DNA of 64,000 bases from Hyphomicrobiales bacterium (GTDB taxonomy: Bacteria; Pseudomonadota; Alphaproteobacteria; Rhizobiales; Rhizobiaceae), in assembly GCA_002709005.1 (NCBI GenBank), contig PAPH01000021.1, forward strand, positions 62,001 to 126,000, read 5' to 3'. The notes beneath the pieces were generated by a model. That model searched no databases and was not told the DNA's origin. It was given only the letters and a program-made list of their open reading frames with translations. Shown here piece by piece: positions 57,091 through 64,000 of the stretch. Position numbers and translations under genes: made by a program. Each line of letters opens with the position of its first letter. Position 1 is the stretch's first letter.

Positions 57091-57840
57091 TCATTTTTCG
57101 CTGGGCGGCACGTCGGTGACGAGCCGGAAGCCCAGATGGGCCGGCGGGGCGCCGACGGCGCAGCCGCCGCGTGCCGGATCGCGCTCCACGAAGGGAACGG
57201 CGGCGATGTGTTCTCCGCCCACCCAGTAGGCCGGACAAAGTTCCTTTGGAACGACCCCGCTGTCGCCGGCGTAGCAATCGTCGGTCCATTCCCAGACGCT
57301 GCCGTCGAGATCGGCGATACCTTCGGGGCTTTCGGAGAAGCTGCCCTGCACCTTGAGCTTGCGTGGTGCGATCCCCTCGGTGAGATAGGCCGATGCCCAG
57401 CTCAGTTCGCGGTCGGTGAAGATCGGGTCCGGTTTGTTCGGCATGACGTCCCGGGCCATGAATTCCCATTCCGCGCGTGTGGGCAGACGGAAGGGGTGGC
57501 GGGCGCGCTTGTTGATCCAGCGCAGATACTGCTCGATATCGAGATGGCTCAGATTGGTGACGGGGGTCCGGGTAGCGGATTTCCCCGCAGGCGCGCGCCG
57601 CGGTTCATCGCAGGCGCCCTCCCCGTGGCAGCGGTTCCATTCGGCAACCGTCACTTCGAATTTCTGGACGTAGAGCGGGTGTTCGTCGGACATCATGACG
57701 GGATCGGCGGCCATCTCCGGCACGTAACGCATGTCGGGGCCGCGTGCGGCATACGCGGCCCCGACTGCCAATGCCGCTGCAAGCACCACCGCAATCCTGG
57801 CGGATATTGCCCGCTTTTTCGGTGCGCCTGCGGCGATCAT
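57091..57840 (-). CDS. nirV: NirV, formylglycine-generating-enzyme-like protein
   Basis: A 249-residue SUMF1-fold protein with an N-terminal membrane anchor or signal (IAVVLAAALAVGAAYA). Motifs YVQKFEVTVAEWNRC, PVTNLSHLDIEQYLRW, RLPTRAEWEFMARD and GSVWEWTDDCYAG define the fold. It starts 13 bases after nirK, the position of nirV in many denitrifiers. Its exact role is unknown; a part in nitrite reductase maturation has been suggested for the family. Confidence 0.88.
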   Translation of the reverse strand: MIAAGAPKKRAISARIAVVLAAALAVGAAYAARGPDMRYVPEMAADPVMMSDEHPLYVQKFEVTVAEWNRCHGEGACDEPRRAPAGKSATRTPVTNLSHLDIEQYLRWINKRARHPFRLPTRAEWEFMARDVMPNKPDPIFTDRELSWASAYLTEGIAPRKLKVQGSFSESPEGIADLDGSVWEWTDDCYAGDSGVVPKELCPAYWVGGEHIAAVPFVERDPARGGCAVGAPPAHLGFRLVTDVPPSEK

Positions 57841-57853
57841 CGGTCTCTCTCCC

Positions 57854-59077
57854 TCAGCTTCCAATCTGCCGGGGCGCAACAACCTGTTCCATCAGGCCGT
57901 TGTCCCATTCACCCTCGACCACGAAGTGGCCGGTGGCACCCAAAAGCGCAGCTTCGATCAGGTTGTGGTTCACGTAGGCATACACACCGGGCTGCTTGAA
58001 GGTGTACATCGCAGCACCCGAGCTGCCGCCGCGGATGAACCAGGTTTCGAGGCCCGTCTGGGGCGCATCACCGAAGGAACCGGTTTCCCAGACAAAGTCG
58101 CCATGGCCGCCGATGAGGTGCGGACGGGTATCGCGGTTGGCCTGGTTGTGGATCATCAGCACGGTTTCGCCGACCTTGGCCTTGATGGCTCCCTCGCCGG
58201 TCAGTGCACCGACAGCGCCATTGAAGACCGAATGCGTCGGCACCAGGGTGCGCATGGCATCCACGCTGTCGGCATAATCGTCGCCGGCTGCTTCGTAGGA
58301 CTTGAACTCGCCGTTCTCGTCGCGCGGCAGGTAGTAGTCCTGTTCGCCGACATAGACGATCTTGTCGTAGGTGAGCGGATTGCCGTCCTTGTCCTTCAGG
58401 CCGTCGCGCGGCAGCACCATCATCGTGCCGTTCATGCCGTGGGTGACGTGATAGGGGATCATCGCGCCGCCGGGGGCGCAGTGATAGGTAAAGACGCCGG
58501 GCTTGGTTGCCTTGTAGCGCAGCACCGTTTCCTCGCCCGGGAAGACGTGGGTCAGTCCGCCGCCGCCGAGTGCACCGGTGGAGGCATGGAAGTCGATATT
58601 GTGCTCCATGGCGTTGCTGGCCGGGTTGCGCAGGGTCAGCTCCACATAGTCGCCGACATGGGCGATGATCAGCGGACCGGGCACGGAACCATTGTAGGTC
58701 AGGGCCCAGATGCTGGCGCCGGTGTCCTCATCGACGACCATGAGCTTTTCCTCGATGTCCATGGTGACTTCGATGATCTTCGGATTGCCGGTGGCGACCT
58801 GCTCATGCTCGGGAGCGAAAGGAGGCTGGACAAGCTCCTGCTTGACGCGGGCGTAGCCGGTCAGGTCGGCGGGCTTGGCATTGGTCTGGCTCGTCTTTTC
58901 GGCGGCGACGGTGTGAACCGGCAGCGGGCGCGACCTGACGATATTGAGCCGCGGCATCACCGGCTGGGCCCTGGCGGCGGTTCCCGCCATCGCGGCGGCA
59001 GCGCCTGCGAGCAGGCTGCCGCGCAGCATGTTGCGCCGATTGACTTTCAGGTTCTTGGTGTCGACGGTCTTGGTCAT
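57854..59077 (-). CDS. nirK: Copper nitrite reductase
   Basis: A 407-residue periplasmic enzyme reducing nitrite to nitric oxide. A twin-arginine signal ([13 protein letters not shown]) is followed by two cupredoxin domains. Type 1 copper ligands lie in [31 protein letters not shown] (Cys, His, Met); type 2 copper histidines lie in the same segments and in [21 protein letters not shown] precedes the ATG at 59077. It is co-transcribed with the pseudoazurin gene upstream, which likely donates its electrons. Confidence 0.97.
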   Translation of the reverse strand: MTKTVDTKNLKVNRRNMLRGSLLAGAAAAMAGTAARAQPVMPRLNIVRSRPLPVHTVAAEKTSQTNAKPADLTGYARVKQELVQPPFAPEHEQVATGNPKIIEVTMDIEEKLMVVDEDTGASIWALTYNGSVPGPLIIAHVGDYVELTLRNPASNAMEHNIDFHASTGALGGGGLTHVFPGEETVLRYKATKPGVFTYHCAPGGAMIPYHVTHGMNGTMMVLPRDGLKDKDGNPLTYDKIVYVGEQDYYLPRDENGEFKSYEAAGDDYADSVDAMRTLVPTHSVFNGAVGALTGEGAIKAKVGETVLMIHNQANRDTRPHLIGGHGDFVWETGSFGDAPQTGLETWFIRGGSSGAAMYTFKQPGVYAYVNHNLIEAALLGATGHFVVEGEWDNGLMEQVVAPRQIGS

Positions 59078-59103
59078 TGGTGCCTCCAATGTTTTGGCCG
59101 TTG

Positions 59104-59126
59104 CCGGGCTGGCCAATCCAGCCCGG
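59104..59126 (-). other. Intercistronic hairpin between pseudoazurin and nirK
   Basis: Perfect 9-base stem CCGGGCTGG/CCAGCCCGG with a 5-base loop and no following U-tract. It could raise pseudoazurin mRNA over nirK mRNA. Confidence 0.7.
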
Positions 59127-59138
59127 TCGGCAGTCGAA

Positions 59139-59576
59139 CTATTTGTTCAGATTGGTGAGTTGTTCCTCGAAGCGCTTCTTTGCCTTCGGAGGCAGACGGC
59201 CGGCGAGGAAGTCATCCGGGGCGGCCGCGACGTCGCCGACGGCGACGGTCATCACCATGCCCATGGCGAAGTGCGGCTTGCATTCGACGCCGTAGACCCC
59301 TTCGATGTCGAAGGTGACCTCGACTTCCTTGCTGATCTTGCCTTTGAAGGGTTCGGCACCTTCGGGCATCATTTCCTTGATGCTTTCGGCGTTGTGGCCC
59401 TTGTCTTCCGGCACGAACTTGATGGTGTCGCCAACTGCGATCTTCACGAAGTCCGGCTCGAAAACCATGGTTTCCTTGCCGCTCTTGTTGAGCATCTTGA
59501 CTTCGATGGTCTCCGCCATGGCGGCGCCGCCAAGAAGCGTGGTGAGGAGAAGAGCGGTGGTGAGTGTGCGGAACAT
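59139..59576 (-). CDS. Pseudoazurin, periplasmic blue-copper electron carrier
   Basis: A 145-residue protein with signal peptide (about 1-21, LLGGAAMA) and one cupredoxin domain. The copper ligands are the histidine in DKGHNAES and Cys, His, Met in [13 protein letters not shown]. Length and motifs match pseudoazurins of denitrifying alphaproteobacteria. The ATG at 59576 is 63 bases downstream of a perfect FNR/NnrR-like box (59640-59653). It likely delivers electrons to NirK. Confidence 0.95.
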   Translation of the reverse strand: MFRTLTTALLLTTLLGGAAMAETIEVKMLNKSGKETMVFEPDFVKIAVGDTIKFVPEDKGHNAESIKEMMPEGAEPFKGKISKEVEVTFDIEGVYGVECKPHFAMGMVMTVAVGDVAAAPDDFLAGRLPPKAKKRFEEQLTNLNK

Positions 59577-59639
59577 TGTCGTGTCCTTTCGTTGCGGGTT
59601 CTTATGAGCCGCAACATAGATGGACGGAGGAATCGGACT

Positions 59640-59653
59640 TTGTTCCAGAACAA
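59640..59653. promoter_or_regulatory. FNR/NnrR-type box upstream of pseudoazurin-nirK-nirV
   Basis: TTGTTCCAGAACAA, a perfect palindrome of 6-base arms with TTG...CAA ends as in the NnrR/FNR consensus, 63 bases before the pseudoazurin start and 75 bases before divergent nnrR. Confidence 0.7.
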
Positions 59654-59728
59654 CCTTCGCCATCATTTCGGGACGGGCGCGGGAAAAGAGTTCTTTGGCA
59701 TCTGGCAACGGGATGGTTAGAAGAAGCC

Positions 59729-60454
59729 ATGACGACGGACGGATCGACACGAACACTGCCGCGGCTCGACGAAAGCCTGCTCTTGCACATGCCGCCCTTC
59801 TCACGGCTGAAGCGGGAGCAGATTCGGCAAATCCTCGACCTTGCGGTCTCCCGCCGTTACCCGGAAGGGGTTGCGGTCTTCGAGGAAGGCGGCGAGGCCG
59901 ATCGTTTCTTCATTCTGCTCGACGGCTATATCCGCGTTATCCGCATCACTGAAACCGGCGAGCAGATCATCGCTTTGCACATTCCACCCGGCCAGCTTTT
60001 CGGCATCGCCAAGGCACTGGGCCGGACCACCTATCCCGCGACCGCCATCACCGCATCGGAGTCACTCGCGCTGTCATGGCCCATGCAGCTATGGGATTCC
60101 TTCCCCGCCTATGACGGCTTCGCCACCGAAACATACAAGACGGTCGGCACCCGCATGGGCGAGATGAACAACCGGATCGTGGAGATGGCCACCCAGCAGG
60201 TCGAGCAGCGTGTGGCGAGCGCGCTCCTGCGCCTGGTCAATCAGACGGGACGCAAGGTCGAGGATGGGATCGAGGTGGATTTTCCGATCACCCGCCAGGA
60301 TCTCTCCGAACTGACGGCGACCACGTTGCACACGGTGAGCCGCCTTTTGAGCGCATGGGAAAAGGATGGCTTGGTGAAAAGCAGGCGCAAGCGCATCGTC
60401 GTCTGCGATCCGCACGCTCTGGTGCTGATCAGCCACCACGCTCCGAAGGCATAG
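59729..60454 (+). CDS. nnrR: NnrR, Crp/Fnr-family nitric-oxide-responsive regulator
   Basis: A 241-residue regulator. The cyclic-nucleotide-like sensor barrel is seen in AVFEEGGEADRFFILLDGYIRVIRITETGEQIIALHIPPGQLFG and the C-terminal Crp helix-turn-helix in ITRQDLSELTATTLHTVSRLLSAWEKDGLV. It has no FNR iron-sulfur cysteine cluster, consistent with NnrR. Position beside nirK and nnrS supports the name. Its 3' end overlaps the convergent DUF1858 gene by 26 bases. Confidence 0.92.
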   Translation: MTTDGSTRTLPRLDESLLLHMPPFSRLKREQIRQILDLAVSRRYPEGVAVFEEGGEADRFFILLDGYIRVIRITETGEQIIALHIPPGQLFGIAKALGRTTYPATAITASESLALSWPMQLWDSFPAYDGFATETYKTVGTRMGEMNNRIVEMATQQVEQRVASALLRLVNQTGRKVEDGIEVDFPITRQDLSELTATTLHTVSRLLSAWEKDGLVKSRRKRIVVCDPHALVLISHHAPKA

Positions 60455-60656
60455 CGACCGCCCGCTCGAGTTCACGACGGAAATCGGCCTCATCAACCGC
60501 GTGTTCGCGGCATGCATCTGAAACGGTGTGAAACGGCGTGATGAGGCATCCGACGCAGATCATCCGATGGCGCAAGAAGACCGATATCGTATCCGGCCAA
60601 ATGCGCATCAGTGCATCAAGCGTCAGATCCGGGTCGGAGATGAGCGGGCGGGTCAT
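60429..60656 (-). CDS. DUF1858 small protein of the nitrite/NO module
   Basis: A 75-residue protein with the DUF1858 core DLTLDALMRIWPDTISVFLRHRMICVGCLITPFHTVSDACREH. The ICVGC pair of cysteines is conserved in the family and may bind a metal or redox group. It is convergent with nnrR and divergent from nnrS, sharing with nnrS a FNR/NnrR-like box at 60706-60719. Function unknown; commonly encoded with denitrification genes. Confidence 0.85.
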   Translation of the reverse strand: MTRPLISDPDLTLDALMRIWPDTISVFLRHRMICVGCLITPFHTVSDACREHAVDEADFRRELERAVAMPSERGG

Positions 60657-60705
60657 GCACGGGTCCTTTCGCTTGCCACCCTGCCTCCTGCAATCGCCGC
60701 GAACG

Positions 60706-60719
60706 TTGTGCCAACGCAA
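60706..60719. promoter_or_regulatory. FNR/NnrR-type box between the DUF1858 gene and nnrS
   Basis: TTGTG-CCAA-CGCAA, an imperfect palindrome of the NnrR/FNR form, 71 bases upstream of nnrS and 50 bases upstream of the DUF1858 gene, so it may serve both. Confidence 0.6.
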
Positions 60720-60789
60720 ACTCGCACACGGTATTCGCCGCTAGGACCAGAAAGGCCGATACGGCCGATACCTCTCAGGAAAAGACACC

Positions 60790-61977
60790 ATGACATCCGC
60801 CGAACTGATCCGCCGCTGGCAAGGGCCAGCCCTTTTCTCCTACGGGTTCCGCCCGTTCTTTCTCTTTGGTGCGCTGTGGGCGGGGCTGGCCATGATCATC
60901 TGGATCGTGGCGCTGACCGGTACCGCAGCGCCGCCCTCTCGCTTCGACCCGATTTCCTGGCACGCGCATGCTTTCCTCTTCGGCTATCTGGGAGCGGTCA
61001 TAGCGGGCTTTCTCCTGACCGCGGTCCCGAACTGGACGGGCCGGCTCCCGGTAGTGGGCTGGCCGCTTACGGCTCTTTTCCTTCTCTGGCTCGCCGGTCG
61101 TCTCGCGGTTCTCGCCTCGGCCAGGATGCCGTTTGCGCTGGCTGTCATCATCGACCTCGCATTCCCCGTGCTGTTGTCGCTCGTCATCCTCCGGGAGATC
61201 GTGGCCGGAAAAAACTGGCGCAACCTCTTCGTCCTGGCTCTGCTCGTCGTCTTCACCATCGCCAATCTTGTCTTCCATCTGGAGGCTCACTGGGGAGACT
61301 ATCCGGCCGAGGGCCTTGGGCTTCGCCTCGCGGTCGGCGCGGCCATAATGATGATCGGACTGATCGGCGGACGCATCATTCCGTCGTTCACCCGCAACTG
61401 GCTCGTTCAGCATAAGAGGGCGGACTTGCCTGTTCCGCCCATGCGAAAGCTCGACAAGCTCGTGCTTCTCACAAGTATCGGCGCGTTGTCGGCATGGGTC
61501 GTCTTCCCGGACGCACGCCTTACAGGCGTCGCACTTATCATCATGGGTGTCGCCCAGGCCTTGCGCCTGTCGCGCTGGAAAGGCCATTTAACGACGTCCG
61601 AGCCGCTTGTGACCATTCTGCACGTCGGCTACCTCTTTGTGCCGCTTGGCGCGCTGGCGATGGGTCTCGCAATCATCCGGCCGGATATTCTGCCTGTTCC
61701 GCCGGCGATGCACCTCTGGCTCGCCGGCGCGATCGGAACCATGACGCTCGCCGTCACGACACGCGCGACGCTCGGGCATACCGGGCATGGCCTCCACGCC
61801 GATTGGGCCACGACCGCGATCTATGGCGCTATCATCGGCTCCGCTCTCGTGCGGTTTATCGCCGGCTTCTGGCCCGGACATCTCCTCTTCGACGCTGCAG
61901 GACTGCTGTGGTGCGCGGCTTTCCTGGGTTTCGCTGTTGCCTACGGTCCGAAACTCTTGAGAGCCAGGAAGGCCTAA
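60790..61977 (+). CDS. nnrS: NnrS, heme-copper membrane protein for NO stress
   Basis: A 395-residue protein with about twelve membrane segments. Conserved NnrS features are LFSYGFRPFFLFGALWAG, WHAHAFLFGYLGAVIAGFLLTAVPNWTG and GGRIIPSFTRNWL, plus later histidines in RATLGHTGHGLHAD. It is a NO-stress membrane protein controlled by NnrR in denitrifiers. It lies downstream of a FNR/NnrR-like box. Confidence 0.94.
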   Translation: MTSAELIRRWQGPALFSYGFRPFFLFGALWAGLAMIIWIVALTGTAAPPSRFDPISWHAHAFLFGYLGAVIAGFLLTAVPNWTGRLPVVGWPLTALFLLWLAGRLAVLASARMPFALAVIIDLAFPVLLSLVILREIVAGKNWRNLFVLALLVVFTIANLVFHLEAHWGDYPAEGLGLRLAVGAAIMMIGLIGGRIIPSFTRNWLVQHKRADLPVPPMRKLDKLVLLTSIGALSAWVVFPDARLTGVALIIMGVAQALRLSRWKGHLTTSEPLVTILHVGYLFVPLGALAMGLAIIRPDILPVPPAMHLWLAGAIGTMTLAVTTRATLGHTGHGLHADWATTAIYGAIIGSALVRFIAGFWPGHLLFDAAGLLWCAAFLGFAVAYGPKLLRARKA

Positions 61978-62181
61978 ACCGTGCCTCTCACTCTCACGGG
62001 CGACAAGCCAGACTGCATCGCGAAGCCGTTTTACAAATCTACCGATTGATCGGAGGTGCAGAGCATCATTCGTTCCGTCTCCTACGAATGTCCGCTTCAA
62101 TGACTTTTCGGACAGAACCTGACAGTCCGCTTTCGACCCAGTTCAGGGCTGGATTGAAACAGCGCCGCCCTCAGGCTGGAC

Positions 62182-63618
62182 CTATCTCTTCGACAAAAGA
62201 TTCTCGGATGCCGCTTCCGGAATGTCTGCGTCGGCCATCTCCTGCGGCAGTTCACTGATCTCGCTGCCGAGGCCGCCTTCCGCCGAGGTCGATTCAGTGC
62301 CGGATTCGACTTCGGCGGACCGGCCCGCATTGGCGTCCACAGCCGGCGCCTGTGTCGCTGAAGGCGTGCTGGTTTCGGAGCGATCCATTACCACCACCGG
62401 AAGACCCTGCGGGAAAATGACCTCGCGCGCTTCATCCGGCATGGGTACGCCGTTGTCGACCAGCGCCCGCTTGATAAGCCTGAGCGCCGAGGATCGAACC
62501 TTGTTCGGCGAAAGCGTGCGGCCGTCTATCCAGAAGTGCGCCTTGAGGTTGACTGTTGCCGAGCCGAGGGCGTCGACCAGAACCATGGGAGGCGGCTCGT
62601 TCAAGATGGCGTCGTGATCGCGCAACACATCCACGATCAGCTTTTGCGTTTCGCCGATCGACGTATCGTAGCCGATGCCGACCTCCGCCGTTACCCGGCG
62701 GGCAGGCCCGGCGGTGTAATTCACGATCGTGCTCTTGAATACCGTCGCGTTGGGGATCTGAACGTGGTTTCCTTCCAGTGTCAGCAAGATGGTCGACCGG
62801 GTGTTCATTGTCTGCACGACACCTTCAAAGTCGGCAACCCCGATTACGTCACCCTGGCTGAAGGGGCGGCGGATAGACAGAAGCAGGCTGGCGAGAAAAT
62901 TCTCGGCGATGTCGCGGAACGCGAAACCGATCACGATGCCGATGACGCCGGCGCCGCCCAGCAGCGAAACCGCAAGCCCGGTCAGCCCGGCAACCTGCAA
63001 GACGAGATAGACGCCGAGCAGCAGAATCGGGATCGCGATGGCGCGGGCGATCACATCGCGCAGGAAATCCTGCTCGACCCGCTGCGCAAGTAGGCGTCTT
63101 GCGAGCAAGGCGATCGCGCTCGACAGCCACCAGGCAAAGGGGAGAATCAGGACGGCGAGCACGATCAGCGGCAGCGAGACGGCGATCTTCCGGGCAAGCG
63201 CTTCGATCTCGCTAAAGGCCGGAGCGAAATCCCACTTGACCTCTTCGCGCACCTCGATCCGGTTCACCACCGCGACCGTGCCCTCGGTTCGCGCCGCCAG
63301 ATCACGCGCCCAGACGCGCTGATCCTGGGAGCCGGCAATACCGTCGAGGAAAACGATACCTTCGTCCACACTGATCCGCACGTCGCGATACCAGCCCGTG
63401 GCCCGCAGGATCCGGCCGATCCGTCTTTCTATGGCTTCGTCCCGGGCCACCGGCTCGACGACCACCGCCTGGCCCGGTGCGGTTGCTTCTTCCTCGATTT
63501 GCGCATGTGATTGCGCGGATCCGAGAATCAGGGCGATGACCAGCGACACGGCAAGGACGGCAAGTCGCAGACCTGGAAGAATCGAGACCCGTGTTAGACC
63601 GGTTTCTGGCGGCGCCAT
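62182..63618 (-). CDS. MscS-family mechanosensitive channel with periplasmic BON domain
   Basis: A 478-residue protein. After a signal peptide (AVLAVSLVIALILGSAQSHA) comes a BON domain (about 55-125: IERRIGRILRATGWYRDVRISVDEGIVFLDG), then membrane helices and the MscS pore helix GLAVSLLGGAGVIGIVIGFAFRDIAENF. The beta domain includes FSQGDVIGV and HVQIPNATVFKSTIVNY. The tail from about 415 is acidic and low-complexity. It should release solutes under osmotic downshift; the BON domain may tether it to envelope components. Confidence 0.92.
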   Translation of the reverse strand: MAPPETGLTRVSILPGLRLAVLAVSLVIALILGSAQSHAQIEEEATAPGQAVVVEPVARDEAIERRIGRILRATGWYRDVRISVDEGIVFLDGIAGSQDQRVWARDLAARTEGTVAVVNRIEVREEVKWDFAPAFSEIEALARKIAVSLPLIVLAVLILPFAWWLSSAIALLARRLLAQRVEQDFLRDVIARAIAIPILLLGVYLVLQVAGLTGLAVSLLGGAGVIGIVIGFAFRDIAENFLASLLLSIRRPFSQGDVIGVADFEGVVQTMNTRSTILLTLEGNHVQIPNATVFKSTIVNYTAGPARRVTAEVGIGYDTSIGETQKLIVDVLRDHDAILNEPPPMVLVDALGSATVNLKAHFWIDGRTLSPNKVRSSALRLIKRALVDNGVPMPDEAREVIFPQGLPVVVMDRSETSTPSATQAPAVDANAGRSAEVESGTESTSAEGGLGSEISELPQEMADADIPEAASENLLSKR

Positions 63619-64000
63619 GAGACATTCCTGATTTCAAGAGACCTTGCCGAGAGCATCACTAAACGAGAAGGCCTTCACGCGATCAAGTTGTCATGTGTTC
63701 GCCACCAATTCAGCCGCACGGGTATACATCGAAAGGGCAGCTTTTCCGAATCCTCTTAGCCCAGAGCGGACGGTCTGCATTCGGCCCCTTTGCACAATAC
63801 CGCGCGAAGAAACACGTCCGGCAGCGACTGGCTGACTTGCTCCTTTTCCGCCGACTGGCCGAACGAACCCCCCCGGCCGGCACCGGTTCACCCGGCTGCG
63901 GAATCCTCTTCCCGCGAGTGACGAAATCGGCTTCAGTTATCGTAAGACATAAATCATGCCTGGCTGGCCGCGATCCAGGGCTCGCAGGGTTTGGGTCTCC
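63619..64000. other. Terminal gap, nothing recognised
   Basis: The last 382 bases contain only short frames of arginine- and serine-rich shadow type. No RNA gene or strong repeat is visible; a gene may begin beyond the window. Confidence 0.4.

Noticed and set aside
63691-63891. A 66-residue minus-strand frame near the right edge
   Set aside because: It is Arg/Gly-rich with no ribosome binding site or recognisable motif, so it is not supported as a gene.

Overview
The window is one contiguous stretch of a high-GC chromosome or megaplasmid from an alphaproteobacterium, most likely Hyphomicrobiales (Rhizobiales). This is inferred from the gene content: NnrR/NirK/NirV/pseudoazurin, a B12-riboswitch-controlled nrdHIEF, GbcA/StcD-type betaine demethylation, and many LIV, TRAP and RbsABC uptake systems with dedicated regulators. 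No rRNA, complete tRNA, intact transposase, prophage or CRISPR array was seen. Genus cannot be fixed from sequence reading alone.

Layout. (1) 20-10699, minus strand: a nine-gene collinear array running from a CaiB-type CoA transferase through a branched-chain/amide-type ABC importer, with permease and ATPase fused in one protein, to aldehyde dehydrogenase, an unknown protein, a lactonase-like metallo-beta-lactamase and a GMC alcohol oxidoreductase. It reads as uptake and oxidation of an alcohol or lactone. (2) 10700-11675: mostly non-coding, holding a decayed ParB-domain DNA methylase fragment with an in-frame stop. (3) 11676-16672: a MarR-controlled flavin monooxygenase, PmtA-like methyltransferase, quinone oxidoreductase and MFS efflux operon, followed by an HxlR-controlled SDR/VOC pair (17004-18673). 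(4) 18888-24382: a TRAP importer with sugar epimerase, FadR-type regulator and dehydrogenase. (5) 24668-32430: an RND efflux operon divergent from a two-component system. (6) 32641-37944: a giant repeat-containing autotransporter and a winged-helix-like protein. (7) 38245-42907: nrdHIEF behind a promoter and cobalamin riboswitch. (8) 43555-51145: an RbsABC-type sugar importer bracketed by two paralogous SGNH esterases, plus a ROK regulator. (9) 51339-56759: a LysR-controlled Rieske oxygenase, ferredoxin reductase and demethylase module for quaternary amines. (10) 57091-61977: nitrite reduction and NO response (nirV, nirK, pseudoazurin, nnrR, DUF1858, nnrS) with two FNR/NnrR-type boxes. (11) 62182-63618: a BON-MscS channel.

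A recurrent design is visible. In four unrelated operons a strong inverted repeat without a U-tract lies exactly between the abundant first product (solute-binding protein or copper carrier) and the next gene, suggesting differential expression within the operon. The most unusual points are the degenerate ABC signature in the fused LivM-LivG protein, the lactonase/GMC/ALDH/CoA-transferase array, the esterase-bracketed sugar importer and the four-enzyme MarR detoxification operon.
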